Assembly (NCBI GenBank): GCA_963693085.1
Contig: OY856409.1
Location: forward strand, 296,212,058-296,276,057
Direction of reading: 5' to 3'
DNA from: Alisma plantago-aquatica
Lineage: Eukaryota; Streptophyta; Magnoliopsida; Alismatales; Alismataceae
Length of the DNA: 64,000 bases
In this document: one piece after another, positions 23,841 through 35,045 of the stretch
Numbering within the stretch: the first letter of the stretch is position 1
Layout: every line of letters starts with the position of its first letter
The notes under the pieces: model-generated
The model's database searches: none
What the model saw: only the letters and a program-made list of their open reading frames with translations
Told to the model about the DNA's origin: nothing
Translations under genes and position numbers: made by a program

Positions 23841-25048
23841 TTGTTTTGTAATTATTTATTGAATACATTGTAGTATAATTGTTTAATTAACTTGATATGA
23901 GTTACACATTGATCTGAATATACCTAAATCAGTATAAATGACACCTAGTATTACACTAAAATTAATATGATTTACTTAAAATAACTTGATTCATACTTGA
24001 ATTGAATGATGATATGTAACTAGAGGTTTAACTTGAAAATTATAGAAATCATACTTTTACATCTCGAATTCATGTATAACGTTATGTATAATTGGGTGCA
24101 TTGTTCACTTTGAATATTGTATGGATAAATAATCACACATAAGAATTAATGACGTTGATTTTGATGTGAATTACCTATGTTAGCTTGATTTAGACAAAAA
24201 TTGCTATGTTTACCTATATTCTAAATCATAAATCCTAATTTAGACATATATCTTGTTTCCCAGAAACCCATCCAATATTTAATCATTAGGAATAAATCTT
24301 GGATAGTCCCTGGTTTGGGACTATTCTTAAACACTTAATCTCACTTAGGATGTAAGTGTATAATGTGTATTTGATCATCAAGACGTATCGTCATCACTTC
24401 CCTGTTTGTTCTCTAAGAATATATGTAGGTCCCATATATCGGTGTACTCAGAGAAGTATAGGAAAATATTGCCGAAGTATCCTTGAAAACCAAATACACA
24501 TTATAGACTTATTAGTGAGATTAAGTGTTCAAGAATGACATAGGTGGTACACATTCATCACAAAAACCTAAATAGTAAACCCTAAATCATAAACCCTAAT
24601 CTTTAATTCGGATAGGTGATACACATTCATCAACACTATGGCTAGACAATATAGAAAAAGGGTTAACTATGACAGTCTGAATTCAGGAGGAAGTCACATG
24701 AAAAGATCACGATAGTAGTATATTCTTGGCAGATATTTATTCAAATATGATTGGATGAATACAACTGTGATAAAACATTGGATATGGTGAGATCTTTTGA
24801 CTAAATACCTCCGTTTATGTAAGTGAAAATATATGTTGAATTGTTTTTAGTATATTAATCCATACATATATTATATAACTAATTATATATGTTGAGTGCA
24901 CAATTGACATTAACTAATGTGGCAATTCTAGTTCCATCAATCATTAGCTGTGTACCTAGAGACTAATTTTCTATAAGTGATTACTGCTCTAACAAATTTA
25001 AATATATTTCTACTGCGATAAAGAACATGATTGTAGCTCCTTTTGATG

Positions 25049-25134
25049 TTGAGTAAGTTTCATGATCTTTGCTTATTATTTTAACTTATAAAGTACATGT
25101 TACTACATTGAGTAAGTTTCATGATCTTTGCTTA
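25049..25134. repeat. Direct repeat, 27 bp x2
   Basis: TTGAGTAAGTTTCATGATCT and the following TTGCTTA occur at 25049-25075 and 25108-25134. Confidence 0.9.
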
Positions 25135-25493
25135 TGATTATAAAAGCATTCAAACAGACTAAAGGAGTGGTAGATAAGAAAAAAAAATAATAGGTTGGAA
25201 GAATGTTAAGGCATTTATCTGACTCCATTGCATATATATGCCAACTACGCTTATTTTTATTTTTTTACATTTCACATATATGTAAATTTGTAGGATCCTA
25301 TACAAGATAATAATTGAGCATGCTGATACTACATAGTGCAATATATGGACCTGATTGTCAGATACACATCACAAGACATACATTGTATACGAATGGTAAT
25401 ATATATAGTCTTGAATCATAAGTAAATAGACTCGTTTGATAATATTAAAAAATTCAATCAAACTCTTGAATCATGTCATTCTCTTTGTAGTTT

Positions 25494-25606
25494 TTTTAAT
25501 CATAGTAAAGCCCTATAGAAAAGAAAAAATGGATGAGATACCAGAAGAGTGGTTCGAAACCTTCATAAAAGAACTCAAATTTATAGTTGATTGGGATGAA
25601 TTATGA
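25494..25606 (+). pseudogene. Terminal Ulp1-like exon of CACTA
   Basis: After a polypyrimidine-AG acceptor (25480-25493) the frame reads through KPYRKEKMDEIPEEWFETF to VDWDEL and a TGA at 25604-25606. It aligns with the last exon of the Ulp1 gene at 63329-63484, which reads APYTMGELNEVREEWATAI and ends NWDPDREY. Catalytic residues belong to earlier exons that are not recognisable here. It is evidence that this element carried the same second gene, and that its 3' end is on the right. Confidence 0.65.
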
Positions 25607-25659
25607 TATTTGTCAAACTTTGATGTCCTTATTCTACATAGATATGATAGTAGTGAATT

Positions 25660-25920
25660 TTTACAAGTTTGAATTTGAAGCAAGTGAATTGTTGGTGCAT
25701 ATGTGAATTATATGAGTATATATACATATCCGTGTGAATGAATGTGAAGAGAAATGAATAAGATAAGTTGCATTTGTACATGTAGATAACAATGAAATTC
25801 TATGTGTGTAACTGAATTGTGTATGTGTGTATGCATATGAGAATATAATGAAGTGTGGATGAGAATGAAATTGCATGTGTATGAATGAATTGCATGGTTG
25901 CGGACTCTTGTAAGTGTTTG
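25660..25920. repeat. TGAATGTG-rich degenerate minisatellite
   Basis: Repeats of TGAATGTG/ATGTGTATG-type words. The reverse complement matches the ATTCACA-rich tracts at 9211-9430 and 63120-63300, each adjacent to a CACTA 3' end. Confidence 0.65.
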
Positions 25921-26039
25921 TTATTGCAAGTTTTGAATGTATTGCTGGTCTGTTGTTAAGCTGAACATGGGATACGACCTGATATTTTGATGAAGTGTAG
26001 GTTATACATCCTGTTGAACAACCAGACAACAAGTCTGTA

Positions 26040-26508
26040 GACCTGCTGTACAAAAAACCAGACCTACTGCGTCAGTTGCCTTAAAATAACTAACAATGTA
26101 GATTTGCGTCGTACGTTTTCTCAACAAAATTGACAACACAAGTCTCCTTATAAGAGGACCAACAACACAATCCATACACTAACTTCGGTTTCTTTCTTAC
26201 ACCCAACGATGCATATTTACATCATTGGCTGCTATAAGCAAAATTTACGAGCCTAGATCAATCTTGTAACTGTTACTGATATCATATTACATTGTTAGTT
26301 TCTTGATTGTAAACTTGTAGAACACGGATATTGTTACATGATTTCACCTTTCATAGAAACCAACAATTGTTTGAGTCGTTGTTCGTTACTTATCCTAGAA
26401 ATTGTTGCCGAAGGCCCTTAGTTACAATATCACCCATTTAGGTGTCAGTATATAACTGACAACATAGGCCTAAAATAATTGACTCTACATATGATATATG
26501 TACTAGTG
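26040..26508. repeat. CACTA 3' subterminal repeats and TIR
   Basis: Includes GTCAGTATATAACTGACAAC (26443-26462), a hairpin, and degenerate copies such as GTCAGTTGCCTTAAAATAAC. Ends in the TIR. The block at 25990-26050, reversed, matches 62954-63000 of the third CACTA. Confidence 0.7.
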
Positions 26509-27074
26509 CTCATCTTGGTCTTAGTTGAAAAATCCAGGTTGAGGATGTGATTGAAACTTCTTACTATTATCATGGAGTAGCGACCAACCCCAAATTAGTA
26601 AATATCTCACAAATTAGGTTCAATGTGTTAATAACAAGTTGTTGTGTGAATGAGAAGATACTATGTAATTTACTTGATGCTTCTTGCATCCATATATATG
26701 TCTCCTGAAAACCGGTTAGCATCATCACTGCAAGTTAGTAAGAGATAAGTCTATCACTAGTGCCAATTCTTAGGACAAGATGCTAGCAGTATATCCTTAG
26801 AGACTCTAACTAAGTCATTGATGTTGTTTAGGGAGCAACATGAGAATTTGGTTGTTCTCTTATATCAATCATGATTCTTGATGTGGATGCATAATGTCTA
26901 ATGCATCAAATTATTTTCTTACCATATACTTTATTGCGTTACCAACTGATGCTCTTTCACCCAAGGTTTAGCTTCAATAGTATGTGGACAGATCAGACGT
27001 GATTCAAGCTAAAAGGCACCTTATGAAAGCACAATATTGATACAAAATTTTACACTTTGGACTTTATGGGGGGT
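26509..27074. other. Unrecognised stretch before LTR copy B
   Basis: AT-rich and without a recognisable gene. Ends in a polypurine-like GGGGGGT. By position it could be the last part of the copia interior displaced by the CACTA insertion. Confidence 0.4.
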
Positions 27075-27611
27075 TGCTAGATTTATTAGCTAAGACTAGC
27101 ATAGGTAAAGATAAGTTGGTTCATCTAGTAGATTTGAATAGGAGACAAAGTGGTTCTTATCTCTTGTGAAAATGGGAGGATGATTTGGCTGGATATCTCT
27201 GGTGTAATGAATAATGCTTGAGCGATTAGGGTTAACACACACTAATAAACAATAGTTGTTTTGGTATTTGCCCGTCATCGCCCCAATATTTTGCATCTAC
27301 ACCTGCCTTTCATGTCGTTGCTACTGCTTGTACAATACCTTATCTTGTGCGAGCGTTGCAATCTCTCTCTCTCTCTCTCTCTCTCATTGTACTCTCTTTG
27401 CAAAGGCACGAACTGTTGGGTGGCGGTACAGCGCTGCAATCTCTCTCTCTCTCTCTCTCATTGTACTCTCTTTGCAAAGGCACGAACTGTTGGGTGGCGG
27501 TACCTGAGGTTCGTTGAGTCGCACTGTTATAGTTGCTCGACGTTGTCCTCGCATGCGTCGGACGTGAACGTGCATCAGGTTCACGAGCGGATCTTCAGGG
27601 GGGACAACACA
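27075..27611 (+). repeat. Copia LTR copy B with internal duplication
   Basis: Starts TGCTAGATTTATTAGC after purines and ends ACAACACA before a GTAACTGA sequence that lines up with the primer site of copy A. Compared with copy A it has a tandem duplication: 27353-27430 and 27431-27503, each with a (CT)n run followed by CATTGTACTCTCTTTGC. Confidence 0.6.
27353..27503. repeat. Tandem duplication with (CT)n runs
   Basis: Two units of 78 and 73 bp starting GCGYTGCAATCTCTCT; the length difference is in the CT run. It creates long CT-encoded Leu-Ser open frames that are not genes. Confidence 0.95.
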
Positions 27612-28061
27612 CTTTCTACGTGTAACTGATATTTAATTTTCTCTAAGTATATAACTCACATTATAAACTTGCAGGTGATCTTTTATGAATTATATAACTC
27701 TGTTTTTTCTTGTTCTCCTTCTATATTTGTTACTAATATTTCTTATTTGAATCTGAAATTGGCATGTAAACTTGTTAATCAACCTCTGCAATTGTTTGCT
27801 ATTGTCCATAATGACAAATTAATTCCAACAGTTCTACCTAGATGGGCAACAAAACAAGAAGAGGTAGAGGGTAAATGGGTTACTTGCCCCGGCTTCGTCT
27901 GTAGTACATATGAAAGTGAGCAAGAATATGAGCCTAGTCTAGCTTATATATCGAATAAATTAGGACTGCATCATGAGAATAGTGTCTCCAGATTCACAAG
28001 GATTCTTTTTAACCCTTTTGAAAGCGACGATGAGCAAGAAAAAGGCTTTCAGTCAAAATAA
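27612..28061 (+). other. Copia leader joined to an unassigned 130-codon frame
   Basis: 27612-27830 matches the leader after LTR copy A (17821-18050), including 'acatgtaaac' and 'aaattaattc' words. An open frame at 27669-28061 starts inside this leader and runs into unrelated sequence encoding RWATKQEEVEGKWVTCPGF and a C-terminal NPFESDDEQEKGFQSK. I recognise no domain. It may be a chimeric open frame at a junction rather than a gene. Confidence 0.35.
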
Positions 28062-28329
28062 ACTGGGTCCTTATTCTGAGGTGACTACCACCCTTCTCCG
28101 TGCTGGGCTGCAAGCCAGCAACGAGTTGTGCACGCGCAGCGTACACAACGAGTGGGTTCAAGCTGGAAATAAGGGAGGTGTTAGATTAGATTGGCGAACC
28201 GTCATTCACATTCCATACAGCGTATTGGACGCGGCATTCACAAATCGCATGGAAGAAGCCTGTCCTTCCCCTTCTCGTTGTGGTTCCTCCAAAATTAGCC
28301 GATTCTCATCTATTCATGTTTGGGTCTGA
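27973..28329 (+). CDS. Unrecognised 118-codon open frame
   Basis: Overlaps the preceding frame in another phase and continues through GC-richer sequence. The part from the internal Met at 28030 (MSKKKAFSQNKLGPYSEV) has a normal amino-acid mix, with Trp, Cys, Arg and His, unlike the low-complexity frames elsewhere here. No domain, signal peptide or membrane segment is visible. It could be a captured gene fragment, a piece of organelle DNA, or chance. Function unknown; low confidence that it is a gene. Confidence 0.2.
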   Translation: MRIVSPDSQGFFLTLLKATMSKKKAFSQNKLGPYSEVTTTLLRAGLQASNELCTRSVHNEWVQAGNKGGVRLDWRTVIHIPYSVLDAAFTNRMEEACPSPSRCGSSKISRFSSIHVWV

Positions 28330-29082
28330 TGGGAACGGGATCTCCTGGTCTGTCCTCCACTGTCAGGGCAGTTTTCTGTTAGATTCCTTTTCTATCGCTT
28401 GCTTAATGGAAGAGTTTCGGCCTAATCAGATCCTCTCATTGGTCTAAAGTGAATATACATGTCAAAGCGTGTGGCTTTGCAAGGAAGCCAACAAAGTGGG
28501 CGTTTCTAATTAAAGGGCTCTTATTTCAATCACAAAAGGTTTTTCTACCGAAGCTTCTGTGAGATATTCCTGACAGTTTGGTTTTCTTTAACCACTGCAA
28601 CTTCGCTAAGCGAACAAGAACATAAATAGAGAGCCTCTGGTAATCCATCACTGTTTTTGTTTTTCCACCTTAAATTATTAAACTAACTGGTGTATTGTTC
28701 AACTTCACTTCAAGTCTCCCCACTAGCAGATATTTAGAATATCTCGGTCCATGGTTAAAATCAGATAGGGGATATAGGTCAAAGAGAGTAAGAGACAAGA
28801 GGTAAACAAAAGTACCTCCTTGGGCTCCGCTTTTGCGTTACGTGCATAACGCCACCAAAAGTTAAAAATGTCAGTTGTCCGTCGAGATGGGAATATTTGG
28901 TTGTCTTCATTGGGGAGCCATTATTGTGGAATTTTGATTAGCCGCAACCAATGAGTCGCGAGGTGATCTCAATCGAGAAGCGGCAGTGAACAGTTCATTT
29001 GACAATCTCATGTTACTCCCCCCAACATATGAAGCCGATATAAATCGAACAAGTAAGCTTGTAATAAGAGCGCAGCTGCGAG
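28330..29082. other. GC-richer unassigned island
   Basis: Composition is clearly less AT-rich than the surroundings, with ACGTG words (28838) and several CpG clusters. No gene, TIR or LTR recognised. Its right part is continuous with the tandem duplication that follows. Confidence 0.4.
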
Positions 29083-30734
29083 CAAGCTATTTAACCAGCA
29101 TAGACAGTTGACTTACGAAACCTTTTTAAATCCAGCAAGTAAGTTTATAATATACACGGCGGCCGGTTTTCGATACTGTTCTGCGTTGGACTGAAAAACA
29201 GGCCCAGGGTTGCCGCAACGACATAAAGTCGTTTTGAGACGCTCAAATCACAAACCTATACAATATAAGAAAGTGTGTTGAGGGTTTTTATGTAAATTTT
29301 TCTTTATTCTTTTCTGAATTACGTACTTGTCTTTGTATGCATCATAGGAAAGGGAGTACGAGACGAAATATATACATGAATTTTTATTCACAGTATGATT
29401 ATGAAAGGGTTTAAATGTATTTTTGTCATGACAAATTGGTTCTTAAGTATTCGAATAAAGTTATATGAAAGATAGTGAGAGAGATTGTGTACAATTTTGT
29501 TTTACCTTTTTAGACACATATTGTCCTTTGTCTTATAATATATGAAAATTCCTGAGAATGGTTGCATGTAATTTTATTTTATTTGTTTAATTACTAATCG
29601 AGCTTTGTATATTCCTATATGGTTGTCTGTTATTTTGTAGTGGGGGCTGACTCCTACCAACCTCTGCACTGTATTGTACAATTTTTTTGTAGTTGTTAGA
29701 TAGCAATGTGCCAAATTTGGTGGAGGTGGAGCACATGACCAATATGACGTGACATTGCGTAGTGACGGTACCAACAAGAAGCATTCATCATTCATTTTAT
29801 CCTTTGTTGATCTTCTTCCTTAATATAGTGTCTGATAAGACATTGGTTAAAAGAAGTTGCAATAAAGTGTAACTTCCTTGTTCACAATAGCAAGCTATTT
29901 AACCAGCGTGGACGGTTGACTAATGAAATCATTTCGAATAGAGCAAGTAAGCTTGTAATATACACGACAACTGGTTCTCGGCACTGCTCTGCGTTGTATC
30001 GAGAAATAGGCTCAGGGTTGCCGCAACGACAGAAAATCATTTTAAGACGGTCAAATCACAAATCTATGCTATATAAAAAAGTTTATGGATTTTTTAATGT
30101 AAACTTTTCTTTATTCTTTTTTGAATCACATAGTTGTCTTTGTATGTAATCTATATCATAAACAAAGAGTATGAGATGTTATATATATACAACCTTTTTT
30201 TATTTTTATTCAATTTAGACGGTATGAGTTAGGAAAGGGTTTGCATATATTTTTTCTTTAGATTTTCGTGATATGTCAAATTGGTTCTTAAGTATTCTAG
30301 TAAATGTATATGAAAGATTGTGAGTGGTATTGAGTATATTTTGTTTTTATTTTTCTAAATACATATTGACCCTTGTCTTATAATATATAAAAATTCGCGA
30401 GAATGGTTGCATGTAATTTTATTTTATTTTTTAATTACTAATCAAGCTTTGTATATTCTAACACAGTTGTATGTATAGTGGGAGTTGACTCCTACTTATG
30501 CTTGCACCGTGTTGTGCCATTTTTTGTAGTTGCTAGGTAGCACTGTGCCAAGATTGGAGGTGCAGTACATGACCTATATGACGTAACACAATGTAGTGAT
30601 GTTATCAACAAGAAGCAATCATCATTTCTTTCATCTTTTACTGATCTTCTTCCTTAATATTTTCTCCAATAAGACATTGGTTAAAAAAGTTTAAATATAT
30701 GTCTTTACCTTCTATCTTACCTGATTCACAATAG
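29083..30734. repeat. 0.8-kb tandem duplication
   Basis: Unit 1 (29083-29890) and unit 2 (29891-30734) both begin CAAGCTATTTAACCAGC and end TTCACAATAG. They share long blocks such as AGGGTTGCCGCAACGACA, CTTTATTCTTTT, CTTATAATATAT and GACTCCTAC, with moderate divergence and indels. Unit 1 has a small hairpin AACGACATAAAGTCGTT (29217-29233) that has decayed in unit 2. No protein coding is apparent; the units are unclassified. Confidence 0.9.
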
Positions 30735-31299
30735 CATTGCCTATTAACTCTAATCTTATCCCATCTTTCTTCTTTAGCTAGATATGATGATGCAACTCCG
30801 TAAACTTGTCTCCAACATTATTTATCTTTTCAAACATGTGAAATACACATGATACACCTAGTGCTTATATATGATTAGATAGAAGAGGACCTTTGTTAAA
30901 AAAAGAGCCTTTCCTACTCGTCCCCTCGATTTTCTAATTATTTTCACATAACCCCATAAATTTTGTTACTTTACAATCAATCGATAACTCATGTATTTTT
31001 TTGTTATCCTAATAGAAAAACAACTTCTTCATTTCCAATGGAGTAAGTTGTTACATTTTATCTTAAAAATAATAAATATAGGAAATAACTCCGACGTTAT
31101 AAGAAATAGAGGACAATTGCAAATAGGTATCACGTTTTACATGCCAATTTATAAATCAAGATAAGTAACTATAAGAACAAAACAAAGCAGGAGAACAAAA
31201 ATAAATAGAGTTAGAACACTCAAATAAATCTTCCACAATTCAAGTTGCACATTACCTAGAGAAACCAAGACTCCTTTACATGTCAGATGCTTGCTTTTA
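30735..31299. other. Unassigned AT-rich stretch
   Basis: No gene, repeat structure or element terminus recognised on either strand. Confidence 0.5.
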
Positions 31300-32086
31300 T
31301 CCCATGGGATATAATCATGAACCTATCAAAGAGCATGTCCAACACACGTGATTATGTAGTCAAGAAGCAACAACGGTGCAGTATGATATACGTTAGTTAT
31401 TGGCACCCAAAAATTCATGTCTTCAGAGAAGGGGTAGAACAGATTAATTGCTTTTCTCGCAAATGAGAAGAACTCTGCAAGCAAAAACTAGGACATAGAC
31501 TGTGTGTAGAATACACAAATAAAAATATGTCATCTAGGGACTAATCAAGGGTGAAGGAATTATATGATTAACCTTAAGCTTTGAAACCTTATTTTTAGCA
31601 CATAAGGAATATCCCATTTTCTCTTAGAAATTTTCAATGAACACATTTTCTCTTATGCATGAAGAGTCACTTTTCTATCCAATTTATAAAAATCTGTTTA
31701 AGAGAGTATTATAATACCAACTAAAAAGTAATTATCAAGTTATAATATTGTGTAAAAAGATATAGAAGACAATCCCCATGAGCCATGAGCCTGAGCCCGA
31801 CTTGGTGAGGCAAGGTGAGCTGTGAAGCGTGCGTGTATTATTGTCACCATACCCACCATAAGGGTTAGCATATCCACATCTAAATCCTTGGGACAACAAT
31901 TTCACATGCACTTCCATATAAAATTTAGAGCTTTCTCTTAGAGATGAGAAATCTGGGACAAAACTTCTCTCCTATTTTCACAAAAGACAGAAACCAATCA
32001 ATCTTCTACTCTCATATACTACTTGCACCTATTTTGGGATTTATCCATGTAAATTTTCAATATGAAAAAAGCTAATAAAGCTAACA
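31300..32086 (-). repeat. Copia LTR copy C, reversed
   Basis: On the minus strand it starts TGTTAGCTTTATTAGC at 32086, directly after the polypurine tract TTTGTGGGGGAT (32087-32098). It matches copy B at the start (TGCTAGATTTATTAGC, CTTTTGTGAAAAT) and copy A further in (GGGTATGGTGAC). The tract upstream marks it as a 3' LTR whose interior lies at higher coordinates. The end near 31300 is approximate. Confidence 0.55.
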
Positions 32087-33421
32087 ATCCCCCACAAAGT
32101 ATAAAGTTTAGAGTGCAACTCCAATCACCCCTTTATATTGTTCTTTAGCATGTCACCTTTCATCTTGAACCATACCTAACTTATACAACTTTAACTCTAT
32201 AAGAACTAGGTGAACGCAAGTGCGAGGACTTGTTCAAATGATCATCTATAAAATGAATATGAGGACAACATCTCCATAAGAAACTCAACTTAAATCTAAC
32301 AATTATCAAGATCTGAGTCCCAAAATTCCATATAACACAATCTACATAAAGATCCGATTAAAAGTGTTTGTCGTAAAACCTCAGATGACGTAGTATAAAA
32401 GTTTATCACTTCTATTTAGATCCATTCTAAGAGAAGATGTTGGGAATACTAATCAAAACCCTTTATTAAGTTCATCAAATCATATTACAAGATGATTCAT
32501 ATATTCATAGATACAACAATATAATTGGTTAAAATCAAGTTACAACATGTAGTCATAAGAAAACACAAAATAAAGAAATCCATCATATACCTCATCAATT
32601 ACCCACCCATTTCTCAAGAAAGTGAGAGTATTGGACAATCTAGACTTAACTATATTATACCATATTAAATCTTGATCAACATGTCCTTCCGCTACTCCAA
32701 CATACCTTAAAGATGTGGAGAAGTATGAATGTGAAAGTCCCGTGATATGATATCACAAAAGTTAGCATGCTTATTACTTACATGCATATTATGACCATTT
32801 TATTCAAAGATATATTAAACTACAAGAGGTCAGCTCCACACATGATATACACATTGAGTATTAATTATCTTCATTGTGATATATTGAAAAAATACTAAGC
32901 TTATACGGAAAATACATTGATATATGAAGATGTAATTATGAATCACATTGATATATGAAGATGCAATTATGAATCACATTATGTACTTGCAAGAAAAATA
33001 GAAGGATAACAACACATATAATGTAATTCATTATAAAAACTAAAAAGATATACTACATAGTTGAGTTACTTATTTTATTAAGCTATGGTAGTTTAAGGCA
33101 TACCAATCAAACCACTAGCTAGTAGTTGTAAATCCCATACTAGATCCAAATAAGATCTGAGGATTACTAGATTCCATTAGATGTCTCTACACCTTGGTTA
33201 AAGTGATGTTAAATAAAGGTAGAATGTATAAACTTAGGTATGTTGTGTATTGCTCAAAGGCCAACCCATATACCACATATCTCCCTTGTCACACATACCC
33301 CATCACCAAATAAATAAGATATCTAAACTAACAAAAATGAGAAATGACAACATCAAATCTCTATCACATACTATTGAACCACCTGTCACATTAGAGAGTC
33401 TATTTGATTAGTTAATTAAGT
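32087..33421 (-). other. Probable decayed copia interior
   Basis: By position this should be the end of the pol region belonging to LTR copy C. Only weak resemblances such as ELKLYKLGM (about 32200-32170, minus) to the copia C-terminus are visible. A 31-bp tandem repeat lies at 32914-32975. Confidence 0.3.
32914..32975. repeat. Tandem repeat, 31 bp x2
   Basis: ACATTGATATATGAAGATGY followed by AATTATGAATC, twice in direct succession. Confidence 0.9.
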
Positions 33422-33589
33422 TGTTGGATCTATTTGTAGTATGGGCCCAACCGTGTCTTAGCCCATTAGGGTTTGTCTTGAGTCTGTATGTTTTCTTGCT
33501 ATCCTATATAGAGGAGAGGGGGGCTTCCCTTCTATCATTAAGAAAAACTAAACAAAATGGAAATTCCCCATCATATTGTCTTTTCCACA
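33422..33589 (+). repeat. Short (168-bp) LTR with TATA box
   Basis: Starts TGTTGGATCTATTTG, contains CTATATAGAGGAGAG near 33511 and ends TTTTCCACA, one base before a perfect tRNA-Met primer site. That is the anatomy of a short-LTR retroelement 5' end. No partner 3' LTR is found in the window. Confidence 0.75.
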
Positions 33590-33590
33590 A

Positions 33591-33601
33591 GGTATCAGAG
33601 C
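33591..33601 (+). other. Primer binding site (tRNA-Met type)
   Basis: GGTATCAGAGC after the short LTR. Confidence 0.85.
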
Positions 33602-35040
33602 ATGCTTTTTTATTATGCCCCCAATCCTGAGAGAGAGTGCAAAGAAGAGAAGCCTCCCCTTGTGGGCGGCCTCTGCCGCTTGGTGTTGCTTGGTTTCCCA
33701 TAGAGATTTCCTACCCCTACTTATTCTTGTAGTTGTCTCCATGGAGAGTCTTCATCAAATTAAAAAAAACATATACTTTGAAGTTTCTAGTACCAGATCT
33801 ACAAGTGCCTCCATGCCTCTGTCAATCTTGTTTGCTTACGAATCTATCATTTCTATCCTATTTTCCATGGTCATCTACATCGCTACACACCTACACTACC
33901 GCAACTATACCACTGCCAATCTACACCATCATCATCTACACCGCCGCCGATCTACACCACCATCATCTATTCCCTATAGATCTATAACATCGTCATCTAT
34001 ACCACGATAGATCTAAACCACAGTTATCTACAAAAGTTGTTGTCATCTACACCATCTTTACCATTCATTGCACTACAAACATTGATATCTAATCCCAAAT
34101 CTTGGGAATAAGATCTCCTTTTTTGATTGATATTGGGTATATATCATCCCTATATTGCTAAGGTAGAGACCATGAAGGATTTAATCCACCCTTTTCTTAT
34201 GTTTCGGGGTTTTTTAGTTGTCATTCACTACAAATATGGTGTGTAGATGATGTTTTGCTTCATTCATGGCTTGGTTCACAAAATCTTCTCGACAACATGA
34301 CATGCTACGTAAGAGACATGACATGTCACATGTGTTCTATCCTAAATCTACCCCAAGACCTATCAACTAACACAATGTGTTGCCCCACAACACAACATTT
34401 CACTTGCTTCAGCTGTTGCATCAACATGGTGTGTCCCTTTACTGAGATGGTGTGTAAAGTACTACTGATTCTAAATCTTGGCGCACTTCATCATCTACAT
34501 TGATTCTGTAACTTGGAAGAGGTTTCTAAATGTAACAAGTCCCTATCTTTATCCTTACCGGCAACACTTATCTTTCGTTTCCTTCATTCTTAGAGTATTT
34601 TGTTCTTTAACCCTCCATCATTTGCAGCCCTACATACATATTTCCTACCTCCTCAATACTTGTACTATCCCCATATACATGTTGTACCTAATGATAATTA
34701 GATCCTTTATTATGAACTAATATCTATTTATCTTTCTATCCAGATCTTTCTAATCAAGTCATGTTGTTCATTGACTCAAGTTTTTAGTTTCCTCCTCCAC
34801 ATACTTGCCTACATAACCCTTACCTCTACCATTCTTTTGACTTCCCATGGTAACTACTCTCTTTACTCTTTTTATGGTTGTCTTGAGGAGTAGAATAGAG
34901 GATGATGAGTATAGAGAGGAGATGAGATGGAGAAGAGATGCAGAAAGACTGAAGAAGACTTTATTTATGTTGTTCTATTGATCTTCATGTTAATTTTACT
35001 ATTTATTTGGGTTGTTATTTTTGCTGCTCTATAGATCCAT
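33602..35040. other. Leader and unassigned sequence
   Basis: 33602-34030 is a leader with CTACACCAYCATCAT-type repeats giving meaningless Thr/His frames. 34030-34870 is unassigned. At about 34890-34970 (plus) a short frame SRIEDDEYREEMRWRRDAE looks coding and charged, perhaps an exon of the transposon-type gene interrupted by the copia element, but this is a guess. Confidence 0.35.
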
Positions 35041-35045
35041 ATACT
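35041..35045. repeat. Copia target-site duplication, left
   Basis: ATACT, identical to 44129-44133. Confidence 0.9.

Larger units (their letters stand above)
22660..26508 (+). mobile_element. CACTA element, deletion derivative
   Basis: The right terminus reads ATATATGTACTAGTG (26494-26508), the reverse complement of a CACTAGTACATAT start and close to the termini of the element at 8696-16984. Subterminal inverted repeats occupy 22680-23260 and 26040-26508. A CT-rich leader (23270-23800) follows the left repeats, a last Ulp1-like exon lies at 25494-25606, and a TGAATGTG-rich minisatellite (25660-25920) precedes the right repeats. No TNPD is recognisable, so this is a short non-autonomous derivative. 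The left terminus is degenerate (near AAAGTGCATACATC at 22661) and target duplications could not be confirmed. Confidence 0.65.
17083..27611 (+). mobile_element. Old copia element split by Cassandra and CACTA
   Basis: A LTR-like segment (17083-17820) is followed by a primer-site-like sequence, gag with a zinc knuckle, then integrase, RT and RNase H remnants to about 22600, all on the plus strand. A Cassandra TRIM lies in the integrase zinc-binding region (19278-20169), and a CACTA element (about 22660-26508) lies after the end of pol. Purines ending GGGGGGT at 27068-27074 precede a second LTR-like segment (27075-27611). The parts read as LTR, gag-pol, LTR of one element. The right LTR is itself followed by another primer-site and leader copy, so the array may be a tandem LTR-interior-LTR-interior arrangement. 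Confidence 0.6.

Noticed and set aside
24570..24602. Telomere-like AAACCCTAAA repeats
   Set aside because: Only two separated copies; the same word is frequent in the AT-rich LTRs. No array.
27256..27629. 83- and 122-codon frames with Ser-Leu runs
   Set aside because: Produced by (CT)n in a duplicated LTR segment.
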